Source: a virus | Virus record (IMG/VR): IMGVR_UViG_3300017605_000092 | Location: 1 to 47,832 of that record | Length of the DNA: 47,832 nt | Strand: one strand, 5' to 3' | Part shown: in pieces, positions 17,192-25,132 of the stretch | Layout: each line of letters opens with the position of its first letter | Numbering within the stretch: position 1 is the first letter of the stretch | Notes under the pieces: model-generated | Seen by the model: the letters and a program-made list of their open reading frames with translations, nothing else | Told to the model about the DNA's origin: nothing | Database searches by the model: none | Made by a program: the position numbers and the translations under genes

Positions 17192-18210
17192 TAGTACCCC
17201 TTAGCGAATGCGATGACATCCCACTTATCGTCGGTGACGTTGTATCTAACACCAAGGTAGTCAGTCTTGTTGATCGCGGTAGAGAGGGTAATGGAGGTAA
17301 TGTCAGAACCGAACCGATACTTAGTATCGAGCGCAAGGGTTCTGCTACCGGTACCGTCCTGCCTGATCGCGAACACAATCATCTGAGTCTGACCGGCGCT
17401 TGGAGCGTTGGTTGGATTGCCCAGCGTGCGGTTGCCTCCGAGCGTCACCGTGAAGTGATCATTCAGCGATGCATCAACCGCGATAGTGGCAGCATCAGTC
17501 AGAACAGAGTAGGTCCGCAACGTCCGGCCAGTTCTGACCATCCCTGGAGCAGTGACCGTGCCTGTAAAAGTAGGGCTAGCCAGTGGAGCTAGGCCGGCTG
17601 CTGTCAGATCTGTAGCAACCTGTGCGGGCGTACGACTAGCCCATGCGCTCGACTTGGACTGGATGAAGTTGTCAGTCGTAGCGACAAGACCAGCAATCGT
17701 CGTGAGGTCAGTATCCAAGGGCTGCTTATTGGACAGATCGCTCACCAGGTTGGTCACCTGAGACTCTGCGATCGTCACCAAGCCCTGGAGGTCAGCCGCT
17801 ACCTGAGCCGGTGTTCGTGATGACCACGCATTTACCTTGGACTGGATGAAGTTGTCCGAGGTAGCGGTGAGTCCAGCAATGGTTGTGAGGTCTGCGTCTA
17901 AAGGCTGCTTGTTGGATAGATCCGTCACCAAGTTCGAAACCTGGGACTCTGAAATTACAACCAAGCTCTGAAGGTCGGCAGCAACCTGTGCAGGAGTTCT
18001 GCTAGCCCAAGCAGAAGCTTTCGACTGGATGAAATTGTCAGTAGTCGGAATCAGCCCAGCAATGGTCGTTAGATCAGAGTCCAACGGCTGAAAAGTGCCA
18101 GCAGTAGCTAGGTTGTACAGATCAGTGACAATAGTTCGCATGTCTCCAGCACTGATCAACCCGGTAAAGTTATCGGGGAGCAGCGCCAGCATGTCATCCA
18201 GTATGGTCAT
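17191..18210 (-). CDS. Tail fibre-like protein with three 61-residue repeats
   Basis: The 339-residue protein has three near-identical 61-residue repeats beginning at about residues 41, 102 and 163, each with QPLDxDLTTIAGL, then DNFIQSKxxAWxSRTPAQVA. This type of repeat forms triple-stranded fibre shafts in phage tail fibres. A linker (PTFTGTVTAPG) leads to a C-terminal beta domain of about 115 residues (FTVTLGGNRTLGNPTNAPSAG). The start is ATG at 18210 in an ATGA overlap. It follows the 182-residue decoration-like protein in the accessory fibre block. Confidence 0.75.
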   Translation of the reverse strand: MTILDDMLALLPDNFTGLISAGDMRTIVTDLYNLATAGTFQPLDSDLTTIAGLIPTTDNFIQSKASAWASRTPAQVAADLQSLVVISESQVSNLVTDLSNKQPLDADLTTIAGLTATSDNFIQSKVNAWSSRTPAQVAADLQGLVTIAESQVTNLVSDLSNKQPLDTDLTTIAGLVATTDNFIQSKSSAWASRTPAQVATDLTAAGLAPLASPTFTGTVTAPGMVRTGRTLRTYSVLTDAATIAVDASLNDHFTVTLGGNRTLGNPTNAPSAGQTQMIVFAIRQDGTGSRTLALDTKYRFGSDITSITLSTAINKTDYLGVRYNVTDDKWDVIAFAKGY

Positions 18211-18755
18211 GCCGCAGTGTCTCCGAAGACCACGAATGTGCCGCCATCATTATCTACGGCCACTGTATTTGCAGCCGTCCTGCGTACCCACACCGCCTTG
18301 CAGAAGCCAGCGTTGATCGTGCCAAGCGAGAGAGCAGTACCACTGCTTGATGGAGCGGAGAACGCTCCAGCGGCACCACCAGGACTGGTAGTGGTGTTTG
18401 CAGCCGTGAAGGCTTGAGCAGAAGAAGACCCGATCGCTGATGAAGCGATGTTGTCGATCGCGATGTCCAGCGAGGTGCCGCCAGCCACCTGAGACGAGAT
18501 GTAGATGCCAGCGTTCTCCAGGTTCAGCGTGCCATGGCTGTTGTGGACGAAGATGCACCGGTACTCGACTGCGTTGGCTGCATTTTCAGCACCAGTGACA
18601 TTGTCAAAAAGGTTATTTAGCGTCGCAGTCACGATCTCAGTAGTGGAGATGTACTTGCCGATCGAAGAGTTGATGTCAGGCTGCGACAAAGTGTTGCCCG
18701 CCGAACCGCTTGTGGTGGACAACTTGATCTTGATGTCCGCTGCAACAATCGCCAT
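18207..18755 (-). CDS. Virion-associated protein (182 aa), unknown
   Basis: The product is Ala/Ser/Thr-rich with beta-strand patterning (VAADIKIKLSTTSGSAGNT; VEYRCIFVHNSHGTLNLENA; SLDIAIDNIASSAIG). It resembles small surface or connector proteins of phage fibres, with no family certain. The ATG at 18755 is preferred over a start at 18794 because AGGAGAG lies 7 nt upstream and the longer form would overlap the fibre gene. The same operon carries the three His-rich fibre genes, suggesting a fibre-associated role. Confidence 0.65.
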   Translation of the reverse strand: MAIVAADIKIKLSTTSGSAGNTLSQPDINSSIGKYISTTEIVTATLNNLFDNVTGAENAANAVEYRCIFVHNSHGTLNLENAGIYISSQVAGGTSLDIAIDNIASSAIGSSSAQAFTAANTTTSPGGAAGAFSAPSSSGTALSLGTINAGFCKAVWVRRTAANTVAVDNDGGTFVVFGDTAA

Positions 18756-18765
18756 GGGCTCTCTC

Positions 18766-19683
18766 CTATGCAGTCCTCTTCCACATATAAACAACGAACA
18801 GCGGTAGAAGGTTATTAGCTGATGCCGGTGTCGAGTTGGTGTGGGTGTGAGTGCTGCTGTTGCTAGTCGCCGTAGAGGTCAAAGTGTGGCTATGTCCTCC
18901 AGCGGCACCAGTAGTTGGCGTGGAGTGACTGTGTGATGGAGTAGAGTTCCAAGAGTTATGTGAGTGAGTAGCAATTGGAGAGCTTCCTGAGTCTCCAAGA
19001 AAACGACTGGTCTGAGAACCAACAGTGCTCGTAGGGTGGTAGTGGGTAACACCTGTGCTCGTTGAACCATTTGTGCCATGAGTGTGATCACTGACAAAGT
19101 CAGTCGCGTTACTACTCAATGTGTGAGAGTGAGCAGAAGCAGCATTGGTGTTAGCGTCGATTGTGTGCGAATGAGAGTTCGATCCTCCAGTTGCACCAAG
19201 AGCGAATCCAAGACCTCCACCAGAAGCACAGAGGAACCTCTGCCCCACCGCAGTCCACGTACCCACCAGACCGAGCCCTGGGGTCAGCAGAACTGGATCT
19301 GTCACACCGGGGTAGGTCGACACCCAGGCGAAGAAGAAAGCTCCAAGCGGGTACGTGGCCACGGCCGGATGAGTGTGCGTACCAGAGGCGTACTGGTTAG
19401 CTCCAACACCGATCGTGTGGTGAAGAGACGTGGTGCCTGAGTCCGTATCTGGGCTCTGGTGCGTGTTGGCCTGAGCGAGCTTGTTGCCATGTCTGAAGGT
19501 CGCACCGTCATGAGTGTGAATTTTCAGAGTCGCTTCGGCTTGCATTGCTACTAGAGCATCACCAAGATCACGGTGATTCTGTGTGTGTGTTCTGTCCGAG
19601 TCGCCCTTGTTTCCAAGTTTTGTTGTCGTCGGAGTTGAAGGCACATTGAATACGTCATTAGCGCCAGGGAAGAGAGTTGGCAT
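18766..19683 (-). CDS. His-rich tail fibre paralogue 3
   Basis: The 305-residue product is the last of three tandem paralogues. The N-terminal 100 residues are shared (HRDLGDALVAMQAEATL, then IHTHDGAT, then THQSPDTD, HHTIGVGANQ). A central PLGAFFFAW and GTWTAVGQRFL segment follows, then about 130 residues rich in H-x-H pairs (SHSHT, DHTHG, THTHT), ending in VVYMWKRTA. HxH pairs in T4 long-fibre tips bind iron and hold the trimer, so a trimeric metal-stabilised fibre is likely. The start ATG overlaps the previous stop (TGATG). Confidence 0.75.
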   Translation of the reverse strand: MPTLFPGANDVFNVPSTPTTTKLGNKGDSDRTHTQNHRDLGDALVAMQAEATLKIHTHDGATFRHGNKLAQANTHQSPDTDSGTTSLHHTIGVGANQYASGTHTHPAVATYPLGAFFFAWVSTYPGVTDPVLLTPGLGLVGTWTAVGQRFLCASGGGLGFALGATGGSNSHSHTIDANTNAASAHSHTLSSNATDFVSDHTHGTNGSTSTGVTHYHPTSTVGSQTSRFLGDSGSSPIATHSHNSWNSTPSHSHSTPTTGAAGGHSHTLTSTATSNSSTHTHTNSTPASANNLLPLFVVYMWKRTA

Positions 19684-20558
19684 CAGGCTGTCCTCTCCCA
19701 GACGTTAACACTCAGATAAGGAGGTATGTGGCTATCAGTTGACATTGCGGCAGTGTGCGTATGGCTTCCTTGGCTATCTGTGCCCGATAGAACGTGTCCG
19801 TGATTGCCAATACCATTGGTTGAATTAACGCCATGGCTATGAGATGAGTTATTTGAGCTTTGAGTAGAGTGCTGATGGCTGGCAGCAGTCATCGCAGAGC
19901 CACCAGCCCCACTTCCATGGGACGTATCTGAAGAGCTATTGAAATCAGTGTTGCCATGCTTATGACTAAAGTTAGCAGTTCCTGACCCATTGTTAGAGTG
20001 AGTGTGATCCCCACCAGCATCAACTCCAGGAGAAGTATGAGAGTGGCTACCAGTCGTGGAGAAAGATGGAGTATGGGTGTGGGTGGTCGTTCCTCCAGTA
20101 GTGCCACCAGTGAAGGTCGAACCAGCAGCCACGATGAATTGACCAGTGATCTGACTCCAAGTCCCAGACAGCCCGTGTGTTGGGTTTGGATTTCCAGTCA
20201 ACTCAGTAATGAAGATCGACCCGACTGGCCAGACATCAGGAGCGCCATGTGTATGGTTGCCGGCTGCTCCCTGATTCGCACCCGTGCCGATCGTGTGGTG
20301 CAGAGCAGTGGTAGCGGTGTCGGTGTCAGGGCTCTGATGAGTGCGAGCCTGCGTAAGCTTCGGACCGTTCCTGGTTGTTCCATCATGAGTGTGTGCAAGA
20401 AACGTGGCCTCAGCCTGCAATGCCATGATTGCCAGACCAAGATCTGCATGGTTCACAGTCGCGGTTCGAGAACTGTCGCCGGCTGAAGCCAAAGCCGTCG
20501 AAGCTGGAGCAGATGGCTCCGTGAAGACATCATCCGACGATGGGAAGTTGATGCCCAT
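19683..20558 (-). CDS. His-rich tail fibre paralogue 2
   Basis: The 291-residue product has the same layout as its two neighbours: conserved N-terminal coat (HADLGLAIMALQAEATF, then THQSPDTD, HHTIGTGANQ), a WPVGSIFITEL and GTWSQITGQFIVAAG middle, an H-x-H-rich shaft, and LSVNVWERTA at the end. The ATG at 20558 shares bases with the upstream TAA (TAATG), with GGAGGA upstream. An in-frame start 18 bases earlier is less likely. Differences among paralogues concentrate in the central and His-rich parts, as expected for fibres under varying receptor pressure. Confidence 0.75.
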   Translation of the reverse strand: MGINFPSSDDVFTEPSAPASTALASAGDSSRTATVNHADLGLAIMALQAEATFLAHTHDGTTRNGPKLTQARTHQSPDTDTATTALHHTIGTGANQGAAGNHTHGAPDVWPVGSIFITELTGNPNPTHGLSGTWSQITGQFIVAAGSTFTGGTTGGTTTHTHTPSFSTTGSHSHTSPGVDAGGDHTHSNNGSGTANFSHKHGNTDFNSSSDTSHGSGAGGSAMTAASHQHSTQSSNNSSHSHGVNSTNGIGNHGHVLSGTDSQGSHTHTAAMSTDSHIPPYLSVNVWERTA

Positions 20559-21490
20559 TAGGCAGTCCTCCTCCACACGTAGAATGCTTTCCAGCTTGGA
20601 AGATGAGCAGTAGACGAAGAACCAGATGTATGAGAGTGAGTGCTTGAGGTAGAAGTCCCACTAGTTATCGTATGACCATGATCTCCAACACCGTTGTAGT
20701 CATTCATGGAATGACTGTGGTTGCTGGCACCAGGATCATAAACAGCGCCGCCAGAGCTTCCGTGAGCGTGACTGTTATTGCCACCAGTTGTGCCAACCGC
20801 CGAACTGTCAGCAACAGAACTGCTTACGGTAAATCCATTGTTGGTCTGTGTGTGACTGTGAGGGACATCGGTTCCAACGAGACTTCCACCATTGGTGTGT
20901 CCGTGAGTTCCAGCAGCGTTGATAGTGCCAGAAAGAGTGTGGCTATGTGCAGCATCAGCGCTAGTATCAGCAACAGTGTGAGAGTGGCTTGAAGAGTTTG
21001 CCACTACTGAACCGCTATACGTGAATGTTCCGCCAACACCGATTAAGAAAGCATCTTGGATCGCAACCCATGTCCCACCAAGAACACCGCTCGGGTTAGA
21101 AGACAAGGTGCTGATGTAGATGCACCCAACCGGCCATGAAACAGAGTTGGCGTGGGTGTCTTGGAACTCTCCAAGAGAAGCGTGGTTTCCAGGCGCAGCC
21201 TGATTAGCCCCATGCCCAAGTGTGTGGTGGAGCGATCCAGAAGCCGTATCCGTATCGGGGCTCTGGTGAGTGTTGACCTGGTTCAGCTTGTTACCGTGAC
21301 GGGCTGTCACGCCATCGTGTGAGTGGATCGCCAGAGTGGCTTCAGCCTCCATCGCCTCGATGGTGTCACCGAGATCACGATGGTGCTGAACATGATTTCT
21401 AGATCCAGTACCAGAAGCAGAGAGAGCAGTGGACCCAGGACTGTTCGGGACATTGAAGTTGTCCGTCCCAGTCGGAAAGTTGGTTGCCAC
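20558..21490 (-). CDS. His-rich tail fibre paralogue 1
   Basis: The 310-residue product is the first of the three tandem paralogues. It has the shared N-terminus (HHRDLGDTIEAMEAEATL, IHSHDGVTARHGNKL, THQSPDTD), SWPVGCIYISTL and GTWVAIQDAFLIGVG in the middle, many H-x-H pairs, and the conserved ending AFYVWRRTA. The start is GTG at 21490 with GGGAGGG upstream. A distinct 'HASLGEFQDTH' insertion sits before the WPVG motif. The gene precedes two related copies with one-base overlaps, so the three are co-translated and may form alternative or mixed fibres. Confidence 0.75.
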   Translation of the reverse strand: MATNFPTGTDNFNVPNSPGSTALSASGTGSRNHVQHHRDLGDTIEAMEAEATLAIHSHDGVTARHGNKLNQVNTHQSPDTDTASGSLHHTLGHGANQAAPGNHASLGEFQDTHANSVSWPVGCIYISTLSSNPSGVLGGTWVAIQDAFLIGVGGTFTYSGSVVANSSSHSHTVADTSADAAHSHTLSGTINAAGTHGHTNGGSLVGTDVPHSHTQTNNGFTVSSSVADSSAVGTTGGNNSHAHGSSGGAVYDPGASNHSHSMNDYNGVGDHGHTITSGTSTSSTHSHTSGSSSTAHLPSWKAFYVWRRTA

Positions 21491-21512
21491 TGCTCCCTCC
21501 CTTCTGCACTAA

Positions 21513-21965
21513 TTACTGCCAGGTCACGTGCTCTTGGTTGACAATGAAGGTGTTCGGAGCTTGGAACACGCTCCGATAAACCCCCGTCTCCCACTCCGGA
21601 CCAGTCGGCTTGACCTCTTCGACCTCAACCGAAGTCTCCTCATCGGTAGAGTCCGGAGTCGACTGATCGGTAGAATCGACCACGGTCTCTTCCTCGACTA
21701 CAGGTGCGGCAGCAGCAGCCTGAGCAGCAAGGATCTGCTCTCGCCAGGTTGCTGAGAGCCTTCCGCTCGCTGGCACATCTTCGATGCCGTTGTCCTTGGC
21801 CCACGCACGAAGATCAGCGTCGGAAGCAGACTCGTCCACGGAGGTAGTCGGATCATCAACCAGGACTGGATCTGGCTCTGTAGAAACAGACTCAACAGGA
21901 GCTTCTGGAGCCGGATCGACCGGTGTTGGGTCTGGTGGTGGAGTTGTGCTCTGCGGTAGTGACAT
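21513..21965 (-). CDS. Acidic protein with Lsr2-like C-terminal module
   Basis: The 150-residue product is Pro/Asp/Glu-rich and probably disordered, except for a central segment, SDADLRAWAKDNGIEDVPAS, followed by GRLSATWREQILAA. This resembles the small DNA-binding domain at the end of Lsr2 (R-x-WA-x-x-NG, then GR-x(4)-v-x-x-A) and related Rho-N/HeH-type modules found in actinophage head proteins. The C-terminus is another conserved-looking strip (WETGVYRSVFQAPNTFIVN). The ATG at 21965 overlaps the previous stop (TGATG), with GAGGT upstream. Whether it binds DNA is unknown. Confidence 0.6.
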   Translation of the reverse strand: MSLPQSTTPPPDPTPVDPAPEAPVESVSTEPDPVLVDDPTTSVDESASDADLRAWAKDNGIEDVPASGRLSATWREQILAAQAAAAAPVVEEETVVDSTDQSTPDSTDEETSVEVEEVKPTGPEWETGVYRSVFQAPNTFIVNQEHVTWQ

Positions 21966-22621
21966 CAGAGTGACCTCTTCATGACGTTGTCCCTTAACTT
22001 CCACACGAGATTGTCATTGACATCTCGGACCTGTTCAATTAACTCAACAGAATCAATGTGAAGGTCACAGAGGGCAGGCACATTATTGTCCAAGTCCTCA
22101 CTGGACAAGAAGATCTGCTCATGGCAGATCAGGCACTCTAGTGGAGTCAGATTGTTCTTCTTATCTGAATCCAGGGTGTATGGCAGAATGCCACCCATGT
22201 CATCTGCGCTCTGGGCCAGAGTCAAGTAATCCTCGACACTAGGATCCTTGGTGACCTGCACCCGACCAGTCCGCCATAGGCGCTGGAATCCAGGATGCAA
22301 CGCTACCTCAATGGGTAGCTGCTTGACGGAGTCGCGGTTGTACTTCGGTTCGATTCGGAGCACATTGCCCTTACCGTCGTCGTGCGAGATCATGTCATTC
22401 ATCTTGTTGATGACGAATAACTGACCGGTATAACCTCTCAGGTCGTTTGGCCTAATCATGCCTGAAAGGTCTTCCTTCGCGTCTTCCGGGTGTACGCTCT
22501 CAGTTGAGGCAGATGGGTTGTTCCCACCTGTGAAGTCCTCACGAGAGAACCCGCGACGCTCGGGGCTTTCAGGCTTGGCCACCGTTCCGTCTTGCCGAAT
22601 TATCGGCATGGGTGTGGTCAT
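21965..22621 (-). CDS. Unknown head-region protein with zinc knuckle
   Basis: The 218-residue product has a polar N-terminus, a central region (FVINKMNDMISHDDGKGNVL; VALHPGFQRLWRTGRVQV) and a cysteine/histidine cluster near the C-terminus (LECLICHEQIF, then ALCDLHID), likely a zinc site. I recognise no family. The gene follows a pseudoknot-capable intergenic segment, and its ATG at 22621 is preceded by AAAGG. Its position after capsid genes suggests a virion protein. Confidence 0.6.
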   Translation of the reverse strand: MTTPMPIIRQDGTVAKPESPERRGFSREDFTGGNNPSASTESVHPEDAKEDLSGMIRPNDLRGYTGQLFVINKMNDMISHDDGKGNVLRIEPKYNRDSVKQLPIEVALHPGFQRLWRTGRVQVTKDPSVEDYLTLAQSADDMGGILPYTLDSDKKNNLTPLECLICHEQIFLSSEDLDNNVPALCDLHIDSVELIEQVRDVNDNLVWKLRDNVMKRSL

Positions 22622-22643
22622 TGCCTTTTCTCTTTTCTGTTGT

Positions 22644-22698
22644 CTCCCCGGAAAGCTTGTTGGGGCCAGAGTTCCGGGGAGGAAGACTCTGGCCCCAA
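22644..22698 (-). other. Pseudoknot-capable intergenic RNA / terminator-like hairpin
   Basis: On the minus strand a perfect 13-bp stem pairs bases 22698-22686 (TTGGGGCCAGAGT) with 22672-22660. Within its 13-base loop, CTCCCCGGA (22681-22673) is perfectly complementary to TCCGGGGAG (22652-22644) just downstream. This is an H-type pseudoknot layout or two competing structures. No U-tract follows, so it is not a classical terminator. It sits between a capsid-region gene and the zinc-knuckle gene. Confidence 0.6.
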
Positions 22699-22705
22699 GC
22701 TTGTA

Positions 22706-23344
22706 CTACAGAGCGGTAATCGTCGCACCGGCAGACAGTGGAACGTACACAATGTCCCACTTGATTGAACCGGTTGTGTTGTTGGCGTCCGTGGTCAGTG
22801 TGATGTTGCCACCACCAGTGAGCACAAGAGTCTCAGCGATCATGTTGCTCAGCGGCACCGATGAGTGAGAAGCGGCGACACCGATCTGCAATGCCGTGGC
22901 CTTGGTGCCGGTCATCGAAAGCATTGTGCCTACGGTCAACGAGGTGACCAGACCGTTGGCACACATGTCGATGTTGGGATCGGCACCAGTCGGGTCGAAA
23001 CCAACCTTCAGGTTAGTCGCGGTGGCCGTCATGGCAGTCGTAACCTCACCGAGGAACGACTTGATCGCGACACGTCCAGCAACAGCGAAGATGTTGCCAG
23101 TGGCGGTCTGAGGAAGCACCGCAGTTGCTCTGGACACCAAAACGCTACCGTCAGCGTTGACGTTTCCGCCATCGAGCAGTGCACCAGCGGTGAACGCTGT
23201 AGAGCTAAGTGCAGCGAACTCGAAATCGTTCAGTGTTACTACCGTGCCAGAAGCAACAATGGTCCTGGAGTTCAAGCCAGAAGCCAAAGAAGGCTGGTAC
23301 GGCAAAGAAACGTTCGCCGCGTTTGTGGTAACAATGTGTGGCAT
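22706..23344 (-). CDS. Capsid decoration-like structural protein
   Basis: The 212-residue product follows the major capsid gene. It is Ala/Thr/Gly/Val-rich with strongly alternating beta-strand pattern (GTVVTLNDFEFAALSSTAF; GNITLTTDANNTTGSIKWDI; GATITAL end), like virion surface proteins. The ATG at 23344 follows AAGGAGGAGAGA, a strong ribosome-binding site that fits high expression. No diagnostic motif is seen, so the decoration role is inferred from position and composition. Confidence 0.65.
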   Translation of the reverse strand: MPHIVTTNAANVSLPYQPSLASGLNSRTIVASGTVVTLNDFEFAALSSTAFTAGALLDGGNVNADGSVLVSRATAVLPQTATGNIFAVAGRVAIKSFLGEVTTAMTATATNLKVGFDPTGADPNIDMCANGLVTSLTVGTMLSMTGTKATALQIGVAASHSSVPLSNMIAETLVLTGGGNITLTTDANNTTGSIKWDIVYVPLSAGATITAL

Positions 23345-23379
23345 TCTCTCCTCCTCCTTCTTGAGGAAGGTTAAGTGGG

Positions 23380-23402
23380 TGGGGGGCTTTTAAGGCCCCC
23401 CA
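23380..23402 (-). terminator. GC-rich hairpin after major capsid gene
   Basis: An 8-bp stem TGGGGGGC/GCCCCCCA with a 7-base loop lies 7 bases after the capsid stop codon. No U-tract follows on the minus strand, so it may be an RNA-stabilising or attenuating hairpin that sets capsid protein stoichiometry. Confidence 0.5.
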
Positions 23403-23408
23403 CATCAC

Positions 23409-24407
23409 CTAAACCTTGGTCATGCGGACGATGCCGCGAGGGTTGAGAATGGCCATACCGATCAGTTCGTCCATGACCCACCCCTTGTGGAACTGTTCCA
23501 CCTGAGGGTTGTCCTCGACATCGAGCGAGTACATGATCGGCATAACACCCAGGAACTCCGGTGCCGGGGTCAGGTAAACCTTGGCCTTCGGAATCATGAT
23601 GCTCTTGCCGATCTGGAACTCGCCGAACTGAACGACACGCTCACCGGCCACCACGCGGTCCTTGAAGGCCCAACCGGTTGTGTTGATGTCCCAGCGGTAC
23701 AGGTCACGGTAACCACGAGGAGAGAACAGCAGACGGGCTGCGTCCAACTCGTGCTCATCCGTGGTCGATACTGCGTCGTACAGCACGTTCGGGCTGATGT
23801 ATCCACCAGTCACAGTGATCGAGTGGCTGTGCGGGTCACCAGATGCCACCAGGAAGTCCTTGGAGACATAGTTGGTAACAGCAGCCTCAATCAGCGTTAC
23901 GAGGCGCGAGTCCTCCTGCTTCATGATGGCCTGCTTCGACTCGTCCTGTGCGTACTCCACGATGTTCACGCGGAGCATGTACAGGTCTTCCTTCTTGACC
24001 TTGGGGAAGGTCGCGATGCGGAAGAGACCGATCGGAGCGCGCTTGCCCTCGAATGCTGTGATCTTGACTTCGCCCTCGGTGCCATGGAGCAGGTAAGCCT
24101 GTCCATAGTCATCGAGAACGTCGTACTCGATCGGAACACCAGGCGTAAGAGGATCTTCGAGAAGAACATTTCTCACGATGCCCTGGTAGCGCAGCTTCAG
24201 TTGGATAGGACCGATCATCTGCTGACCGAGCCTCTGAAGACCACCCGTCTTGTCGGACAAGATCTGCGCTAGGCGCTGCTGCTTCTGAGCGTTCGAAAGC
24301 TTGGCCGCGCCGAACTTCTTCTGCGCGGTGACAATGTCCCGTACGTACTCGTCTGAAGCGCGGGCCTGACGCTGAAGACCTGAGCCGACTGCCACAAGTG
24401 TTGACAT
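23409..24407 (-). CDS. Major capsid protein
   Basis: The 332-residue product has the size, position (after protease and decoration genes) and sequence pattern of an HK97-fold capsid protein. It has a helical N-arm (YVRDIVTAQKKFGAAKL), beta-rich E-loop-like segments (LLEDPLTPGVPIEYDVLDDY), a spine helix around DESKQAIMKQEDSRLVTLIE, and a C-terminal A-domain segment (VDENP-like DVEDNPQVEQF and LNPRGIVRMTKV). The ATG at 24407 is preceded by GGGAGGAAAGGCAAAAC, almost the same leader as the upstream decoration gene, consistent with very high translation. Confidence 0.88.
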   Translation of the reverse strand: MSTLVAVGSGLQRQARASDEYVRDIVTAQKKFGAAKLSNAQKQQRLAQILSDKTGGLQRLGQQMIGPIQLKLRYQGIVRNVLLEDPLTPGVPIEYDVLDDYGQAYLLHGTEGEVKITAFEGKRAPIGLFRIATFPKVKKEDLYMLRVNIVEYAQDESKQAIMKQEDSRLVTLIEAAVTNYVSKDFLVASGDPHSHSITVTGGYISPNVLYDAVSTTDEHELDAARLLFSPRGYRDLYRWDINTTGWAFKDRVVAGERVVQFGEFQIGKSIMIPKAKVYLTPAPEFLGVMPIMYSLDVEDNPQVEQFHKGWVMDELIGMAILNPRGIVRMTKV

Positions 24408-24448
24408 GTTTTGCCTTTCCTCCCTTCGATCCTCTTGCTCTATTAAGG

Positions 24449-25105
24449 CTAAACGCCCTGCTGTGGGTAGATGACAGGAGTGTCGTTAAGCTGGACAACG
24501 ATCGAAGCGCCGGTAATACCAGCACCAAGATATGGGCTTGAACCAGTTGGACCACCAGATGGCTTGTACTGAATCAGACGAGCAATCGGTGTCTCAACAA
24601 CGTTGGTTCCGTCCATCAGAGCCAGCTTGCCGGGACCATCAGTGTGAGAAGCGTTGGTCACACCCAGCAGAATCACAGAACCATCCGAAGACGCGGTCTC
24701 AGACCATGCCTGCGAAGAAGCGAAAGCTGGAGCGAGAACCTCGAACGTCGCATCCGGACCACCCTGCCACACCGTGAACACGTTGAGGCTGGAGTCGTGC
24801 GGATACTGGGTCTCATCAATACCCAGGGTCGGTGCGCAGAACAGCGCGGCCAGACCGAAGGCACGGATGGTACCACCAGCGAATGCGCCAGTGGTGACCG
24901 GAAGAACACCGCCACCAGAAGCAGTACCACAAAGCGTGAAGACTTCACCGGCAAGCTTGGCCATGACCATGCCTGGGTAGATGTCCACAGCCTTCGTCCA
25001 GTTCGGGCTCAGGAAGCCGCCGTACGGCGTTGCCTGGCTCTGAGCGTAGAGCGGACGAATCGTGCGCTTCTGAGTAACGTTCGTGATGCTGTTAATTCTG
25101 AACAT
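24449..25105 (-). CDS. Capsid decoration / minor capsid protein
   Basis: The 218-residue product lies between protease and major capsid genes, where decoration (gpD-like) proteins commonly lie. It is Gly/Ala/Thr-rich with few charges (VDIYPGMVMAKLAGEVFTLC, FAGGTIRAFGLAALFCAP, SIVVQLNDTPVIYPQQGV). The stretch around 'PGMVMAKLAG' resembles the start of head decoration beta-tulip proteins. The ATG at 25105 has GGAGGAAAGGCAAAC upstream. Classification is inferred from position and composition. Confidence 0.65.
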   Translation of the reverse strand: MFRINSITNVTQKRTIRPLYAQSQATPYGGFLSPNWTKAVDIYPGMVMAKLAGEVFTLCGTASGGGVLPVTTGAFAGGTIRAFGLAALFCAPTLGIDETQYPHDSSLNVFTVWQGGPDATFEVLAPAFASSQAWSETASSDGSVILLGVTNASHTDGPGKLALMDGTNVVETPIARLIQYKPSGGPTGSSPYLGAGITGASIVVQLNDTPVIYPQQGV

Positions 25106-25132
25106 CGTTTGCCTTTCCTCCTTCTCTACAAC

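Noticed and set aside
18780-21400. Repeated CAC-rich DNA as a CRISPR-like or tandem repeat array
   Set aside because: The repeats encode H-x-H pairs in three reading frames of real genes and have no regular repeat-spacer structure.
23487-24272. Long open plus-strand frame of 261 codons opposite the major capsid gene
   Set aside because: It is antisense to a clear HK97-type capsid gene, has no ribosome-binding site and has shadow-type composition.
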